A stretch of DNA of 64,000 bases from Micrococcales bacterium (GCA_016719135.1 JADKAV010000001.1:124001-188000), one strand, 5' to 3'; numbered from the stretch's first letter, positions 1-9,201 are shown. Notes: generated by a model not told the origin, from the sequence alone. Made by a program: numbers and translations.

Positions 1-471
1 CACGAGGTGGACCTCGGTGTTCGGTGGGGCCTGTCCGTCCGGGGTCTGCACCCTGACCTGAACCGCGTCCGACTCGCCGGTGAGCAGCGGATCGCTGCCC
101 ATGCGTGCCCGTTGCCCTTCCTCCGTGGCTGGGTCAGGGCCATGGTCGTCGTCGAAGGGCACCTGCATCCACGAGGTCCATCCGGATTCTTCACGCACCC
201 GGACCTTGACTACTGAACCATCCGCTGGGGGGCGGTCCCAGGAAAGGCCGACCAGCCCGAAAGGATCGGTCTCGATGACCGAACTCTGCGAGGCGGTGGG
301 CTGGTCCACACCGGACATCCCACGCCCGCCGGCCATCGCGATGCTCTCCAGGTCTAGCGTCTGCACACGCGTGGGCACCGGCCGCGGACCAGAGCCCGGC
401 CAACCTGCCACCGGCAGCACGATCACCGCACCGAGGACCAGAGCCAGGACAACAGCTATACGGGTGCGCAC
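1..471 (-). CDS. Secreted PGRP-amidase-like protein, N-terminal part (partial)
   Basis: The gene runs off the left edge; only the first 157 residues are visible. It reads without stops from a GTG at 471, with AAAGGTGG seven bases upstream. The first residues (MRTRIAVVLALVLGAVI) form a signal peptide. After a short variable stretch comes a module with WDRPPADG, VKVRVREESGWTSW and DDDHGPDPATE. From memory this precedes the amidase/PGRP domain in actinobacterial peptidoglycan-recognition amidases, usually followed by LGFP repeats. The catalytic domain lies outside the window, so the amidase call is inferred. It is divergent from the LCP gene at 790, which fits cell-wall work. Confidence 0.65.
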   Translation of the reverse strand, partial: MRTRIAVVLALVLGAVIVLPVAGWPGSGPRPVPTRVQTLDLESIAMAGGRGMSGVDQPTASQSSVIETDPFGLVGLSWDRPPADGSVVKVRVREESGWTSWMQVPFDDDHGPDPATEEGQRARMGSDPLLTGESDAVQVRVQTPDGQAPPNTEVHLV

Positions 472-789
472 TCGACCACCACCTTTCGACTGTCCAGTGG
501 AGCAGACAACCGACCCAGGCTGTCGAACCAACCCCCTCGAAGCGTGCACGCGCCACCGATTCGCCGCACAACTGTCTGCATATCGGACGCGTTCGGCGGT
601 CAACGGGGGATTTGACGCGAAATCGGCCGTCTGACGCCGCCCAAACCTGGCCCGGGAGGCCCTTCGAGCAGCTGTCAGGTGAAGAGGAACCCGGGGACCT
701 CCAGCAACGTCTATTGAGCGTCGCCTCACATGTGCGCCGCGTGGGGGGCACCTCACGGTAACCTGGAATCTCATATCGAACGGAGGGCC
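472..789. other. Divergent intergenic region
   Basis: This 318-base gap lies between two divergent cell-envelope genes and must hold both promoters. Open frames crossing it have arginine/serine-rich translations with no recognisable domain, so I treat them as shadows. GGAGG at 782-786 is the likely ribosome site for the LCP gene. I see no convincing -35/-10 pair, operator or repeat. Confidence 0.4.
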
Positions 790-2196
790 ATGGCCGCTCG
801 TCGCCGTCGCTGGCCACGCGTGCTCGCTGGCATCGCCTCGACCTTCGTGCTGCTCGCCACTGGGGCTGCCGCGGCCGGGGCGGTTCTCTATGACCGCCTC
901 GACTCCAACATCAACACCTTGGACACGACCGACCAACTCGGCACCCGGCCCGCCAAGGACGCCGCACCCAGCGAACCGATCAACATCCTGGTCATGGGGT
1001 CGGACAGTCGCACCGGCAAGGGGAACAACAAGAAGTACGGCAACGCGAACAACGCCGGTATCGAGGGTCAGCGCAGCGACACCACCTTGCTGTTCCACAT
1101 CTCAGGGGACCGCACCCGCGCGCTGGGAATGAGCATCCCGCGGGACTCGCTGGTCACGCTGCCGACGTGCAAGAACCGGCAAGGTCAGCAACAGGGCGGT
1201 TACACCGGGCGGTTCAACGAGGCCTTCGACATCGGTGGTCCGGGCTGCACGATCAAGGCCGTGGAGGAACTCACCGGCATCTACGTCGACCATTTCGTCG
1301 TAGTCGACTTCAACGGCTTCAAGAAGATGGTGGATGCCGTCGATGGCGTCGAGATCTGCCTGGAGAAGCCGGTCAACGACTATCACGCGCGTTTGGACCT
1401 GCCCGCGGGCAAGCAGACCATCAGTGGCGAGGACGCACTGGCGTTCGTCCGCGCCCGCGAAACCCTCGGCGACGGCAGCGACATCCAGCGCATCCAACGC
1501 CAGCAGGACTTCATCTCGTCGATGATCCGCAAGGTGACCAGCGCCGGGGTGCTCACCAACCCGATCAAGTTGTTCAATCTGCTGGACGCCGGCACGAAAT
1601 CGTTGACGACCGACCAGAATCTGTCGGACCTCAGTTCCATCCAGGGAATCGCCGAATCCATGGTGGATATCCGGCCCTCGGACATCACCTTTGTCACCGT
1701 GCCGTTCACCTACAACGACGACATGTCGACGGTGTCGTGGGACCAGGCCAAGGCAGACCGGATGTTCAAGGCCATCATCAACGACAAACCGTGGCCCGAG
1801 CCGCCGACGGTCCCGCCGGGCCAGGACCCGCTGACTGTTCCCCCGCAGGACATCGACGTGATCGTGGTCAACGGCACCCCGCAGTCCGGTTTCGCCGCGA
1901 TCGTGGCAGATGACCTGACCGCCCAGGGTTACAACGTGGTGGGAACCCGCTCCTCGGACAAGGACGTCGCAGTCACCCGTCTGAGCTACTCCGCGAGCAA
2001 AGCGGAAGCTGCCCGGACCCTGGCCTACGCCACCGGTGCCACGCAGACGAAGGTCAAGGGCGGTTCGAACCCGACGATGGTGCTGAAGGTCGGCGAGGAC
2101 TACACAGGAATCAAACCGGTGGTAACGAAGAAGAAGAAGGACCCGCTGGACACTTCGGCTCCGAAGACCGCAGACTCCAGCATCTGCGTGAGCTGA
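790..2196 (+). CDS. LytR-CpsA-Psr (LCP) family ligase with LytR_C domain
   Basis: LCP proteins transfer undecaprenyl-linked glycopolymers to peptidoglycan outside the membrane. The 468-residue product has a short basic N-terminus, one membrane segment at about 12-33, an LCP core at about 62-240 and a LytR_C domain at about 355-445. Key core motifs are LVMGSDSR, SIPRDSLV and FVRARETLGDGSDIQRIQRQQ, holding the acidic and arginine residues that bind pyrophosphate lipid and metal. I chose ATG 790 because GGAGG precedes it and the hydrophobic segment then lies near the start; the frame is open upstream to 730. It overlaps the next gene by one base (TGATG), so the two are probably co-translated. 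Confidence 0.9.
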   Translation: MAARRRRWPRVLAGIASTFVLLATGAAAAGAVLYDRLDSNINTLDTTDQLGTRPAKDAAPSEPINILVMGSDSRTGKGNNKKYGNANNAGIEGQRSDTTLLFHISGDRTRALGMSIPRDSLVTLPTCKNRQGQQQGGYTGRFNEAFDIGGPGCTIKAVEELTGIYVDHFVVVDFNGFKKMVDAVDGVEICLEKPVNDYHARLDLPAGKQTISGEDALAFVRARETLGDGSDIQRIQRQQDFISSMIRKVTSAGVLTNPIKLFNLLDAGTKSLTTDQNLSDLSSIQGIAESMVDIRPSDITFVTVPFTYNDDMSTVSWDQAKADRMFKAIINDKPWPEPPTVPPGQDPLTVPPQDIDVIVVNGTPQSGFAAIVADDLTAQGYNVVGTRSSDKDVAVTRLSYSASKAEAARTLAYATGATQTKVKGGSNPTMVLKVGEDYTGIKPVVTKKKKDPLDTSAPKTADSSICVS

Positions 2197-3068
2197 TGAC
2201 AGCCATCACCGACTACGCGGTGGTGCTGCTCACCCAGGGCCTGCGACCCGCTGAGCTGAGCAGAGCCGTGCAGTCTGTCCTCGCGCAGACCGGGGTCACC
2301 ACCGACATCGTGGTGGTGGGCAATGGCTGGGTACCCACCGGACTGCCCGCAGGGGTCCGCGGCCTCGCGCTGCCGAACAACGTGGGCATCCCCGCCGGTC
2401 GCAACGCCGGGGTGGCTGCAACCACGGCGCCCATGATCTTCTTCCTCGACGACGACGCGTGGCTTCCCGAAACCGACACTCTGGCGAGGGTCTCGCAGAT
2501 GTTCGCGGACAACCCCCGGTTCGGGCTGATCCAGCCCCGGGTCACCGATCCGCAGGCGTCGGCCGACCCAACCCGGTGGATCCCGCGCATGCGCAAAGGC
2601 GATCCGCGGCACAGCAGCGCGGTGTTCAGCGTCTGGGAGGGTGCCACAGCGATCCCGCGCGACGTGTTCGAATGCGCCGGCGGCTGGCCGGAACCGTTCT
2701 TCTACGCCCATGAGGGCATCGAGTTGGCGTGGCGGGTCTGGGAGTGCGACCGGATCGTCTGGTACGCCGGCGACCTCGTGGCCCACCACCCGGTCATCGA
2801 TCCGCGACGGCACAGCGAGTACTACCGGCTCAACGCCCGCAACCGGGTGTGGCTGGCCAGACGCAACCTGCCATGGCCGGTCGGCCTGCCCTACGTGGGG
2901 ACCTGGACGGCCGTGCAACGCATCCGTTCGCGCAAGGACCCGCAGGCGTGGCGAGCTTGGTGGGAGGGATTTCGCGAGGGGTGGCGTGACGATCCAGGCC
3001 CGCGTCGACCGATTCGGTGGGGAACTGTTGCCGAGATGAGCCGGTACGGTCGTCCGCCGGTGGTCTGA
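2196..3068 (+). CDS. Family 2 glycosyltransferase
   Basis: The 290-residue product has a GT-A fold. It starts with a beta-strand region (YAVVLLTQG), then NNVGIPAGRNAGVA, then the metal/nucleotide-sugar motif FFLDDDAW at about residues 84-91, and the acceptor-side EGATAIPRDVFECAGGWPE followed by HEGIELAWRVW. No membrane segment is evident, so it probably acts at the inner face of the membrane. Its start overlaps the stop of the LCP gene, suggesting it adds a sugar to the polymer that LCP attaches. The sugar donor cannot be inferred. Confidence 0.85.
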   Translation: MTAITDYAVVLLTQGLRPAELSRAVQSVLAQTGVTTDIVVVGNGWVPTGLPAGVRGLALPNNVGIPAGRNAGVAATTAPMIFFLDDDAWLPETDTLARVSQMFADNPRFGLIQPRVTDPQASADPTRWIPRMRKGDPRHSSAVFSVWEGATAIPRDVFECAGGWPEPFFYAHEGIELAWRVWECDRIVWYAGDLVAHHPVIDPRRHSEYYRLNARNRVWLARRNLPWPVGLPYVGTWTAVQRIRSRKDPQAWRAWWEGFREGWRDDPGPRRPIRWGTVAEMSRYGRPPVV

Positions 3069-3112
3069 GGGGGCGGCTTGGTTGGACTCGCCCGAACCAG
3101 GTCCGCCGCGCG

Positions 3113-3229
3113 CAGGCGTTGGACTTGCGTCCACACGTTGGAGAAGCGCACAGGCGTTGGACTTGTGCGGGCCGCGCATGTCCAACCGATGTACCGATCT
3201 CCAACGCCAGTACCCAACTCCAACGCCTG
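3113..3229. repeat. 117-bp dyad repeat element, copy A
   Basis: An extended palindrome centred on 3171. GTTGGA occurs at 3118, 3137 and 3156 (19-bp steps) and the inverse TCCAAC at 3181, 3200 and 3219 (19-bp steps), with 25 bp between the two inner words. All six words are intact here, making this the best-preserved copy. The outer arms both read CAGGCGTTGGA inward. The element lies between the GT2 gene and the DinB-like gene and does not encode protein: the 19-bp step is not a multiple of three. Copies B and C have the same length and geometry. Confidence 0.85.
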
Positions 3230-3323
3230 TCGGCGACCGGCCATACCCCTGTTCCCAGACACCAGCAGTTAGCGTGCAGAGGACTGAGGCGCCGGTTGAG
3301 GGCCGAGACTTGGAGGCAGCGAC

Positions 3324-3878
3324 GTGGATTGGCAGCAGGAGATCTCCGAGCAGTTGAGCTGGCACTGGGATCATCAACTGCGACCGCGGCTGGTCGGGCT
3401 GACCGATGCCGAGTACTTCTGGGAACCGGCGCCAGATACCTGGAGCGTCCGCCCGCGGGGCACGTCGACGGCTCAAATGCAGGCCGGGAGCGGCGATTTC
3501 ACCATCGACTTCGGCTTCCCCGAACCCGACCCCGCGCCGGTTACCACCATCGCCTGGCGGCTGGGGCACATCATCGTCGGCGTGTTCGGAGCCCGGATCG
3601 GCAACCACTTCGGGGGTCCCTCGATCGACTACGAGTCCTTCGCCTACGCCGGTACGGCAGCGCAGGCCCTTGACCAACTCGACTCGATGTACCGGGCGTG
3701 GATGCAGGGTGTGGGCAGCCTCGATGCCGATGATCTGGCCCGGCCCTGCGGGCCCAGTGAGGGGCATTATGCCGATCGCAGCATGGCGACACTGGTCCTG
3801 CACATCAATCGGGAGGTCATCCACCACGGTGCCGAGATCGCTCTGCTACGTGACCTCTACCTGCGCGCCGGGGCCTGA
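3324..3878 (+). CDS. DinB-superfamily protein
   Basis: A 184-residue protein with the four-helix DinB/YfiT pattern: SWHWDHQLRPRLVGLTDAEYFWEP near the start, WRLGHIIVGVFG in the middle and HINREVIHHGAEIALLRDLY near the end. DinB-like proteins use a histidine triad to bind a divalent metal, and some are thiol-dependent transferases. Candidate ligands are His in LGHI and the His pair in VIHHGAE. GTG 3324 is preceded by TGGAGG at 3311-3316. It stands alone after repeat copy A and convergent with the next gene, so its substrate is unknown. Confidence 0.8.
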   Translation: MDWQQEISEQLSWHWDHQLRPRLVGLTDAEYFWEPAPDTWSVRPRGTSTAQMQAGSGDFTIDFGFPEPDPAPVTTIAWRLGHIIVGVFGARIGNHFGGPSIDYESFAYAGTAAQALDQLDSMYRAWMQGVGSLDADDLARPCGPSEGHYADRSMATLVLHINREVIHHGAEIALLRDLYLRAGA

Positions 3879-3888
3879 CCGGTCACGA

Positions 3889-5661
3889 TCAGACGCGCAG
3901 CCAGCTCCAAGCCGAATCGATGATGGCAACACCGGCCACGTACAGCGCGAACCAGGCCCATGCCCCGGTCCCAAAGACCAGAGCGAGGACGATCGCGACC
4001 AGGACACGCCCCTCGGTACCCAGCAGAAGCAGCCACGCCAGCCGTCCGGGAAGCGCACCCTGGTTGCGGATGCGGTAGATCACGTCGTAGTGCCGCCATG
4101 CGCTGGCCGCGAGCAGAGCGAATACGGCCGCACCGTGTGAGGCCACCGGCCAGGCGATCGCGATCACGGCGACCATCTCCGCGCTGCGGGCGACTGCCGG
4201 GGTCATCCAACCCAGGCGACCGCGGGGTCCACGCCCGTACCCCAGGGCGAACAGGCCCAGGGCGAGCGCAAAACCGAGCAGCAGGACGTATCCGCGGCCG
4301 TCCGCGGCGCCCACCGCGGCCAGGAACAGGATGAGGCCGATCGCCGTGGCCGGTGCCCATCCGTTGCGGGCAGGGCGCAGCGCGAGCAGCAATGGACCCG
4401 GATCGGTGATGGCCTGCAGTCGGTCGGCCATGTGTTCATCGATGGCGCGGTGGCTCCATCTGATGCGGGTGAGCACGGTGTAGGCCAGCGAGAACGCCCC
4501 CAGCAACGCCAGCGCCCCGAACGTGACCCAGGGTCCCGTCGTGGGCAGCAGCACGGCCACCAGCAACCAGCGCTCGGCGATGGGCATGCCCAGGATCCGC
4601 CGCCACGAGGGCGGTCGCACCGCAGGCGGCACGGCACCGGCACGGTGCCAAGGATCCGGCTCGGCGCTGATGGCTACGGCACTCGGCCGCCAGGGCGGGA
4701 ACCGCAAGGACCACCCGTAGTCGAGGAAGTGTTTCGTGGTGTACAAGAGCAAAGTCGCGAGGATCAGCATCCAGAACTGTTGCTGTCCGACCGCCCAGGC
4801 GACCGCGAACCAGATGCTGTACTCCTTGACCCGGTCGCCCACCGCATCCAGCCAGGCGCCCGAGGTGCTGTATCGGTGGGTCCAGCGCGCCACTTCGCCG
4901 TCCACGCAGTCCAGCACCAGCGAGATGATCATGAGCACCGCTGTCGCGAGATATCCCCAGCGGGATCCGGTCAAGGCGGTAGCCACCGCCACGGCGCCGG
5001 TCAGCAGGCTGACCAACGTGATCGTGTTCGGAGCCAGGCCCCACCGCACCGCGACCGGAGTCACCGCCCGCGACATCCGGCGCACCGTGCGTTCGGACAC
5101 CCAACCGTCCCCGCCACGTGCGCAGCGCCGTGCCTGCAGCCCGACCGGTTTCGCGGCCCGATCCACCGCACCCTGTCCTACCTCGAACGGTGCGGCATCG
5201 ACCGGTTTTACACTCACCGCGCGCATCACCAGCAGGCTGAGCAGCTGCTCCCACATCTGCCCCGGCGGCCCGTCCGGCAGGTCCGCCAGGGCCTGGTCGA
5301 GCGCACCCCGATCGGCGGCCGCGATCCGCAAACAGCCCACCGCTTGGTTCTGATGGTCGAACAGGGGCGCCGACGATGTTCCGGCCGAAACCACCGTCCC
5401 ACTGGCGATGCGCAGCGGCGCCGTCCCGCCCGCTCCCACCAGAACCCGGCTTGCGCCGGTGGCGCACACGTCGGCGATCGGGTAGACACCAGAGCAGTCG
5501 GTATCGGCGTCCAGCAGGACGACGTCCCCTTCGATCCCCGCCAAGAGCCCGGCCAACTCCTCCGGGTCTTCGGCTTGGCCCACGATCCCGGCCCCCACGG
5601 CCGATAGATGATCCGCCATCCGTGGTTGCCGATCCCCGAGGACCACCACCGAGGCTGCCAC
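3889..5661 (-). CDS. CDP-alcohol phosphatidyltransferase with DUF5941-like region
   Basis: A 590-residue membrane protein. Residues 1 to about 160 are a soluble region (GDRQPRMADHLSAVG, LLDADTDCSGVYPIAD) that I cannot assign. The next part is a CDP-alcohol phosphatidyltransferase domain with the signature DCVDGEVAR followed by GAWLDAVGD, which holds the metal-binding aspartates. The rest is a multi-pass region ending SAWSWLRV that resembles DUF5941. It probably forms a phosphodiester-linked lipid or polymer precursor at the membrane. I prefer GTG 5661, preceded by GAAAGGG with 8-base spacing; the frame is open to 5724. It is divergent from a nucleotidyltransferase that could supply its CDP-alcohol. 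Confidence 0.85.
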   Translation of the reverse strand: MAASVVVLGDRQPRMADHLSAVGAGIVGQAEDPEELAGLLAGIEGDVVLLDADTDCSGVYPIADVCATGASRVLVGAGGTAPLRIASGTVVSAGTSSAPLFDHQNQAVGCLRIAAADRGALDQALADLPDGPPGQMWEQLLSLLVMRAVSVKPVDAAPFEVGQGAVDRAAKPVGLQARRCARGGDGWVSERTVRRMSRAVTPVAVRWGLAPNTITLVSLLTGAVAVATALTGSRWGYLATAVLMIISLVLDCVDGEVARWTHRYSTSGAWLDAVGDRVKEYSIWFAVAWAVGQQQFWMLILATLLLYTTKHFLDYGWSLRFPPWRPSAVAISAEPDPWHRAGAVPPAVRPPSWRRILGMPIAERWLLVAVLLPTTGPWVTFGALALLGAFSLAYTVLTRIRWSHRAIDEHMADRLQAITDPGPLLLALRPARNGWAPATAIGLILFLAAVGAADGRGYVLLLGFALALGLFALGYGRGPRGRLGWMTPAVARSAEMVAVIAIAWPVASHGAAVFALLAASAWRHYDVIYRIRNQGALPGRLAWLLLLGTEGRVLVAIVLALVFGTGAWAWFALYVAGVAIIDSAWSWLRV

Positions 5662-5776
5662 CTTTTGAGCCCTTTCGCCGTGTCCGAAGTGCAACGTAGC
5701 ACCGGCGTCGCCAACCGGTGCCACGATGGGCGGTAGGCAGACGTCACAATGGAACTACCGACGAACGGAGTGGGGT

Positions 5777-6469
5777 ATGACGATCCAGGTTGCGATCCTG
5801 GCCGCAGGCATGGGGACACGACTGGGACGGCCCTGGCCGAAGCCTTTGACCAAGCTCGACGACGGTCGCAGCATCATGGGTCAGCAGCGCGACAACATCG
5901 CGGCTGTGTTCGGCGAACAGGCACGGGTGATGACGGTCGTGGGCTTCAAACTGGAGTCGATCCTGGAGGCTTTCCCCGACGGTCTGTTCGTCTACAACGA
6001 GAACTTCGACACCACCAACACGTCCAAGAGCCTGCTGAAGGTGTTGCGGTTCTCCGGTGAGGGCCCGGTCGTGTGGATGAATGGTGACGTCGTGTTCGAT
6101 TCCGCAGTCCTGGCGCGGCTCGAGTCCAACATCGTGCGCGGTGACAATGTCATCTGCGTCAACACCTCAGTGGTCGGCGAGGAAGAGGTCAAATACACCG
6201 TCGATGCCGGCGGTCACGTCGATGAACTGAGCAAGAAGGTCAAGAACGCCCTCGGTGAAGCGGTCGGCATCAACCTCATTTCCGGCAAGGACAAGGCCCG
6301 ACTGATCGAGTGCCTGGCCGAGTGCGCAGAGCAGGACTACTTCGAGCGCGGCATCGAACTGGCCATCGAGAAGCACGGCATCAAGTTCACCCCGGTCGAC
6401 ATTTCCGATTTGTTCGCGGTGGAGGTCGATTTCGACGACGACCTCGCCCGGGCCAACGCACGGCCGTAG
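5777..6469 (+). CDS. Sugar/choline-type nucleotidyltransferase
   Basis: A 230-residue protein opening with the nucleotidyltransferase signature VAILAAGMGTRLG and the lysine-containing PWPKPLTKLDDG. VWMNGDVVFDS is the metal-binding segment and FAVEVDFDDDLARA closes the domain. Such enzymes make NDP-sugars or CDP-choline/CDP-alcohols from NTP and a phosphorylated substrate. Placed between a CDP-alcohol phosphatidyltransferase and a CDP-glycerol-type transferase, a cytidylyltransferase role is the best inference, but the substrate is not shown. ATG 5777 follows GGAG at 5767-5770. It is probably co-transcribed with the gene at 6479, nine bases downstream. Confidence 0.85.
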   Translation: MTIQVAILAAGMGTRLGRPWPKPLTKLDDGRSIMGQQRDNIAAVFGEQARVMTVVGFKLESILEAFPDGLFVYNENFDTTNTSKSLLKVLRFSGEGPVVWMNGDVVFDSAVLARLESNIVRGDNVICVNTSVVGEEEVKYTVDAGGHVDELSKKVKNALGEAVGINLISGKDKARLIECLAECAEQDYFERGIELAIEKHGIKFTPVDISDLFAVEVDFDDDLARANARP

Positions 6470-6478
6470 GGAGAGCCG

Positions 6479-7786
6479 ATGGCCAGCAAAGCCAAACAGA
6501 TCTACTGGGCCGTCCGGCGCGTCCTGACCGAGAAGCCCGGCATCATGGTCGAGCGCTGGGAGACCCAGACCGGCGACCGGGTGCTGCCCGACGACCATTT
6601 CGAAACCATGGTGTACTACGCCGACGGCCCGGTGAACCTGTACCAGATCCGGCAGTGGTACGAACCCCTGAAGGCCCTCGACGAGCAATCACCGGTCCTG
6701 ATCGTGTGCCGCTCCGTCACGGCCGCATTGGAACTGCTCGAGGAGTCTCCCCTACCGGTCGCCTACGCCGGACGGGTCGAGGATCTGGAGAATCTCGTGG
6801 ACCGGCAGCGGTTCGCAACCGCGCTGTACGTCAACCAGAACACGCGCAACTTCCAGATGATGCGCTTCAACACGATGCTCCACGTGTTCATCAGCCACGG
6901 TGAGAGCGACAAGTCCTACATGGTGTCCGGTCAGACCAAGTGCTACGACTATTCGTTCATCGCCGGCGAGGCTGCCGCAGAACGACTCGGGCAACACCTG
7001 ATCAACTACGACGTGGACACCAAGACGATCCGCATCGGCCGCCCGCAGCTGGACTACGACGTCGTCACCGCCGCCCCGCCGTTGCCCGACGACGGGCGAA
7101 CGGTCGTCTTCTACGCTCCGACGACTGAAGGTGACCGCCCGAGCATGCGCTACAGCTCGCTGGCGTCGCACGGCGTGGCCATGATGAAGTCCCTGCTGGC
7201 GTCCCCGAACCACCGGGTCATCTTCCGCCCCCACGCGCGCACGGGCCTGTTCTCCGAGGAGCACGCCGCGGCCCGTGACCAGATCAACGCCATGATCGCC
7301 GCGGCGAACCTGGCCGATCCTCGCGCCGGGCACATCGCCGACACCACCCCGACGTTCGACTGGCAATTGCAGGTCTCCGACGTGTGCATCGCCGACATCA
7401 GCGCGGTGGTCATCGACTGGCTGACGACCGGCAAACCGGTGGTGGTGACCCGGCCGGTGAACGCTGCCGCGCCGGTGCCCACGGAGGGCTACATCGCGGG
7501 CGTGGAACTACTCACCAAGAAGCAGGCCGGCCAGATCGTCGAGGTTCTCGACCGCGTGAGCGCCGATGAGGCCTTGGCCGAGGAACGCCGCAAGTGGTCG
7601 TTCTACTACTTCGGTGACACCACGAAGGGTGCCGCCACGCAGGCATGGCTCGATGCCTGCCGACGCGTGCGCAACGAGCGCCACGCCATGCTCGAGGGCC
7701 ACGAGGTGAGCACCGGCGACCCGAACGCGGCGATGGAGGCCCACCGCGAGGTCACCGACATCGAAGAACTCGACATCGAGAGCTGA
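6479..7786 (+). CDS. CDP-glycerol glycerophosphotransferase-like protein
   Basis: A 435-residue protein with a TagB/TagF-like C-terminal half: TVVFYAPTTEGDRPSMRYSS, then HRVIFRPHARTG, then VSDVCIADISAVVIDWLTTGKPVVV. In teichoic acid enzymes these regions carry the catalytic histidines and the CDP-glycerol phosphate contacts. The N-terminal 200 residues are less typical (VYYADGPVNLYQIRQWYEPL). It probably adds alcohol-phosphate units to a wall polymer at the cytoplasmic face. ATG 6479 follows GGGAGA. It is the last gene of a two-gene unit and is followed by repeat copy B. Confidence 0.85.
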   Translation: MASKAKQIYWAVRRVLTEKPGIMVERWETQTGDRVLPDDHFETMVYYADGPVNLYQIRQWYEPLKALDEQSPVLIVCRSVTAALELLEESPLPVAYAGRVEDLENLVDRQRFATALYVNQNTRNFQMMRFNTMLHVFISHGESDKSYMVSGQTKCYDYSFIAGEAAAERLGQHLINYDVDTKTIRIGRPQLDYDVVTAAPPLPDDGRTVVFYAPTTEGDRPSMRYSSLASHGVAMMKSLLASPNHRVIFRPHARTGLFSEEHAAARDQINAMIAAANLADPRAGHIADTTPTFDWQLQVSDVCIADISAVVIDWLTTGKPVVVTRPVNAAAPVPTEGYIAGVELLTKKQAGQIVEVLDRVSADEALAEERRKWSFYYFGDTTKGAATQAWLDACRRVRNERHAMLEGHEVSTGDPNAAMEAHREVTDIEELDIES

Positions 7787-7798
7787 CAGGTCCGGTGA

Positions 7799-7818
7799 GC
7801 TGAAACCCCGCTTCAATG
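7799..7818. repeat. 20-bp direct repeat, left copy
   Basis: The 20 bases here (starting GCTGAAACCCC, ending CTTCAATG) recur exactly at 7984-8003. The pair brackets repeat copy B. The right copy overlaps the last codons of the sulfotransferase gene, so the left copy looks like a duplicate of that gene's 3' end. It could be a target-site or attachment-like duplication. Confidence 0.75.
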
Positions 7819-7837
7819 GCGGGTGCCTGCACCGCGA

Positions 7838-7954
7838 CAGGCGTTGGACTTAGGTACAGGCGTTGGACACACGCACGGACGTTGGAGAAAAAACGCCCGC
7901 GCAACTCCACCGGATGTACCGATCTCCAACGCGTGTACCCAACTCTCACGCCTG
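7838..7954. repeat. 117-bp dyad repeat element, copy B
   Basis: The same geometry as copy A with no insertion or deletion: GTTGGA at 7843, 7862 and 7881, then inverse words at 7906 (TCCACC), 7925 (TCCAAC) and 7944 (TCTCAC). The centre is 7896. The innermost and outermost right words are degenerate, and the outermost right unit matches that of copy C. It lies between two convergent genes. Confidence 0.85.
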
Positions 7955-7977
7955 TCAGCGGGTATCCATCTCCGCAG

Positions 7978-9142
7978 TTACTTGCTGAAACCCCGCTTCA
8001 ATGCTCTGGCTGCCCCCCGCGCGGTCCACCGACTCCCACGGGTGGGCGCGGGTGCCGCCGCCGCCACGGTCTTGGCCTTCTCCTCCAGCGCTCGGCGCTC
8101 GGCCAAAGCCTCCAGCACCAAGCCCGCCGTCCCGGCAACCGCAGCGTCGATGCTCAATGACTCGGGACGGTCACTGGATCCCGATCGCGGTCGCACGGCG
8201 AGGTCGGCTGGGTCCCCGATCACCTGCACACCGAGTTCGGCGATGCCCTTGGCGAACCGCTGGCCGTACTCCTCGGCCTTGTCGGCGGCCCATTCGGGGG
8301 TCTGGATGCGGGGTTCGTCGGCGGCAGGACGGCGTTTCTCCACCATGTTGAGGATCAGTGCCCGACGCACCATCACCGTGTACTCGTCCCAGGACATCTG
8401 TCCGGCGAGTTCCTTGTTGAGGCTGCGCACGAACTCCGCCTCCGGGGTGGTCATGGAGCGGTTCTGGATGATCTGCTCGCGGTTGGCCAAGAAGCCGCCG
8501 GGCAGTCCCAACAACCCTTCGAAGCCGGTGAAGATCGCCGTGCGGTCACCATCGGGGATCACCACGGCGTACGTCCGATCGGCACCGACGACCTGCGCCC
8601 AGCGGCGGACCTGCTCGACCTGGTCGTGCCGGTACCAAAAACGCTCGGCGCGGGTGGTCTGTTGCTCGTCGAACATGACCTTGAGCCATTGGTTGTAGCC
8701 GGTCGTGACGCCTGCCTTCAGCCCCTGTTGCCAGGCCGACGGCAGGATCGCCCCGATCGCACGCAGAGTCACGACCACATTCACCGTGCTGCTTGCCGCC
8801 GAGGTCATCGACCATCCGGGCACCGATCTCCGGCTTGATGTCGTCGAGGAACTCGCTGCTGATGATCGTGCGGCCGGGGTAGTCGGCCTCCTTGAGCATC
8901 TTCTTCCAGTGCTTCTTCGGCGTGATGCGAGCGCCGTTGTCGCGCCAGCCGTACGGGCGGTCGGCGCCGGCCAGGATCGCCTTGTGGTGGTACAGCGTCT
9001 TGCCGGGGTAGCGGACGTCATAGTCCTCGAGAACCCCCCGGGCATCGGCGAGCGCGACCTGCAGGGCCGTGGTCCCGGTCTTGTGCAGACCCACATGCAG
9101 CAGAACCTCGCCCTTGCCGATGGGGGTGATCGATGACTCCAT
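7978..9142 (-). pseudogene. Sulfotransferase-family gene, frameshifted
   Basis: The gene encodes a PAPS-dependent sulfotransferase-like protein of about 387 residues, but it is split by a one-base insertion. The first frame begins at ATG 9142 (MESSITPIGKGE) and carries HVGLHKTGTTALQ, the phosphosulfate-binding loop. It loses the frame after DDLGGKQH near 8784, where one extra C restores the second frame (VNVVVTLRAIGAILPSAWQQ). The intact paralogue immediately upstream at 9202-10326 reads straight through the same point (DLGGAQRVSVAVTLRS). The rest is well conserved, so either a recent mutation or a sequencing indel is possible. Confidence 0.85.
7984..8003. repeat. 20-bp direct repeat, right copy
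   Basis: An exact copy of 7799-7818. On the minus strand it lies in codons close to the end of the sulfotransferase gene (C-terminus ALKRGFSK). Together the two copies flank 165 bases containing dyad element B. Confidence 0.75.
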
Positions 9143-9201
9143 GGCATCTGATTCTACGGACGGGGACCTCGCCGTTCCGCCGGGCAGTCGACGGCAGGTC
9201 G

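Noticed and set aside
3081..3086. A fourth left GTTGGA word for dyad copy A
   Set aside because: It is 37 bases from the next word, not 38, and copies B and C have no counterpart.
4432..5607. Plus-strand open frame (391 codons)
   Set aside because: Its composition is Arg/His/Gln-rich with no domain; the minus-strand CDP-alcohol transferase covers it.
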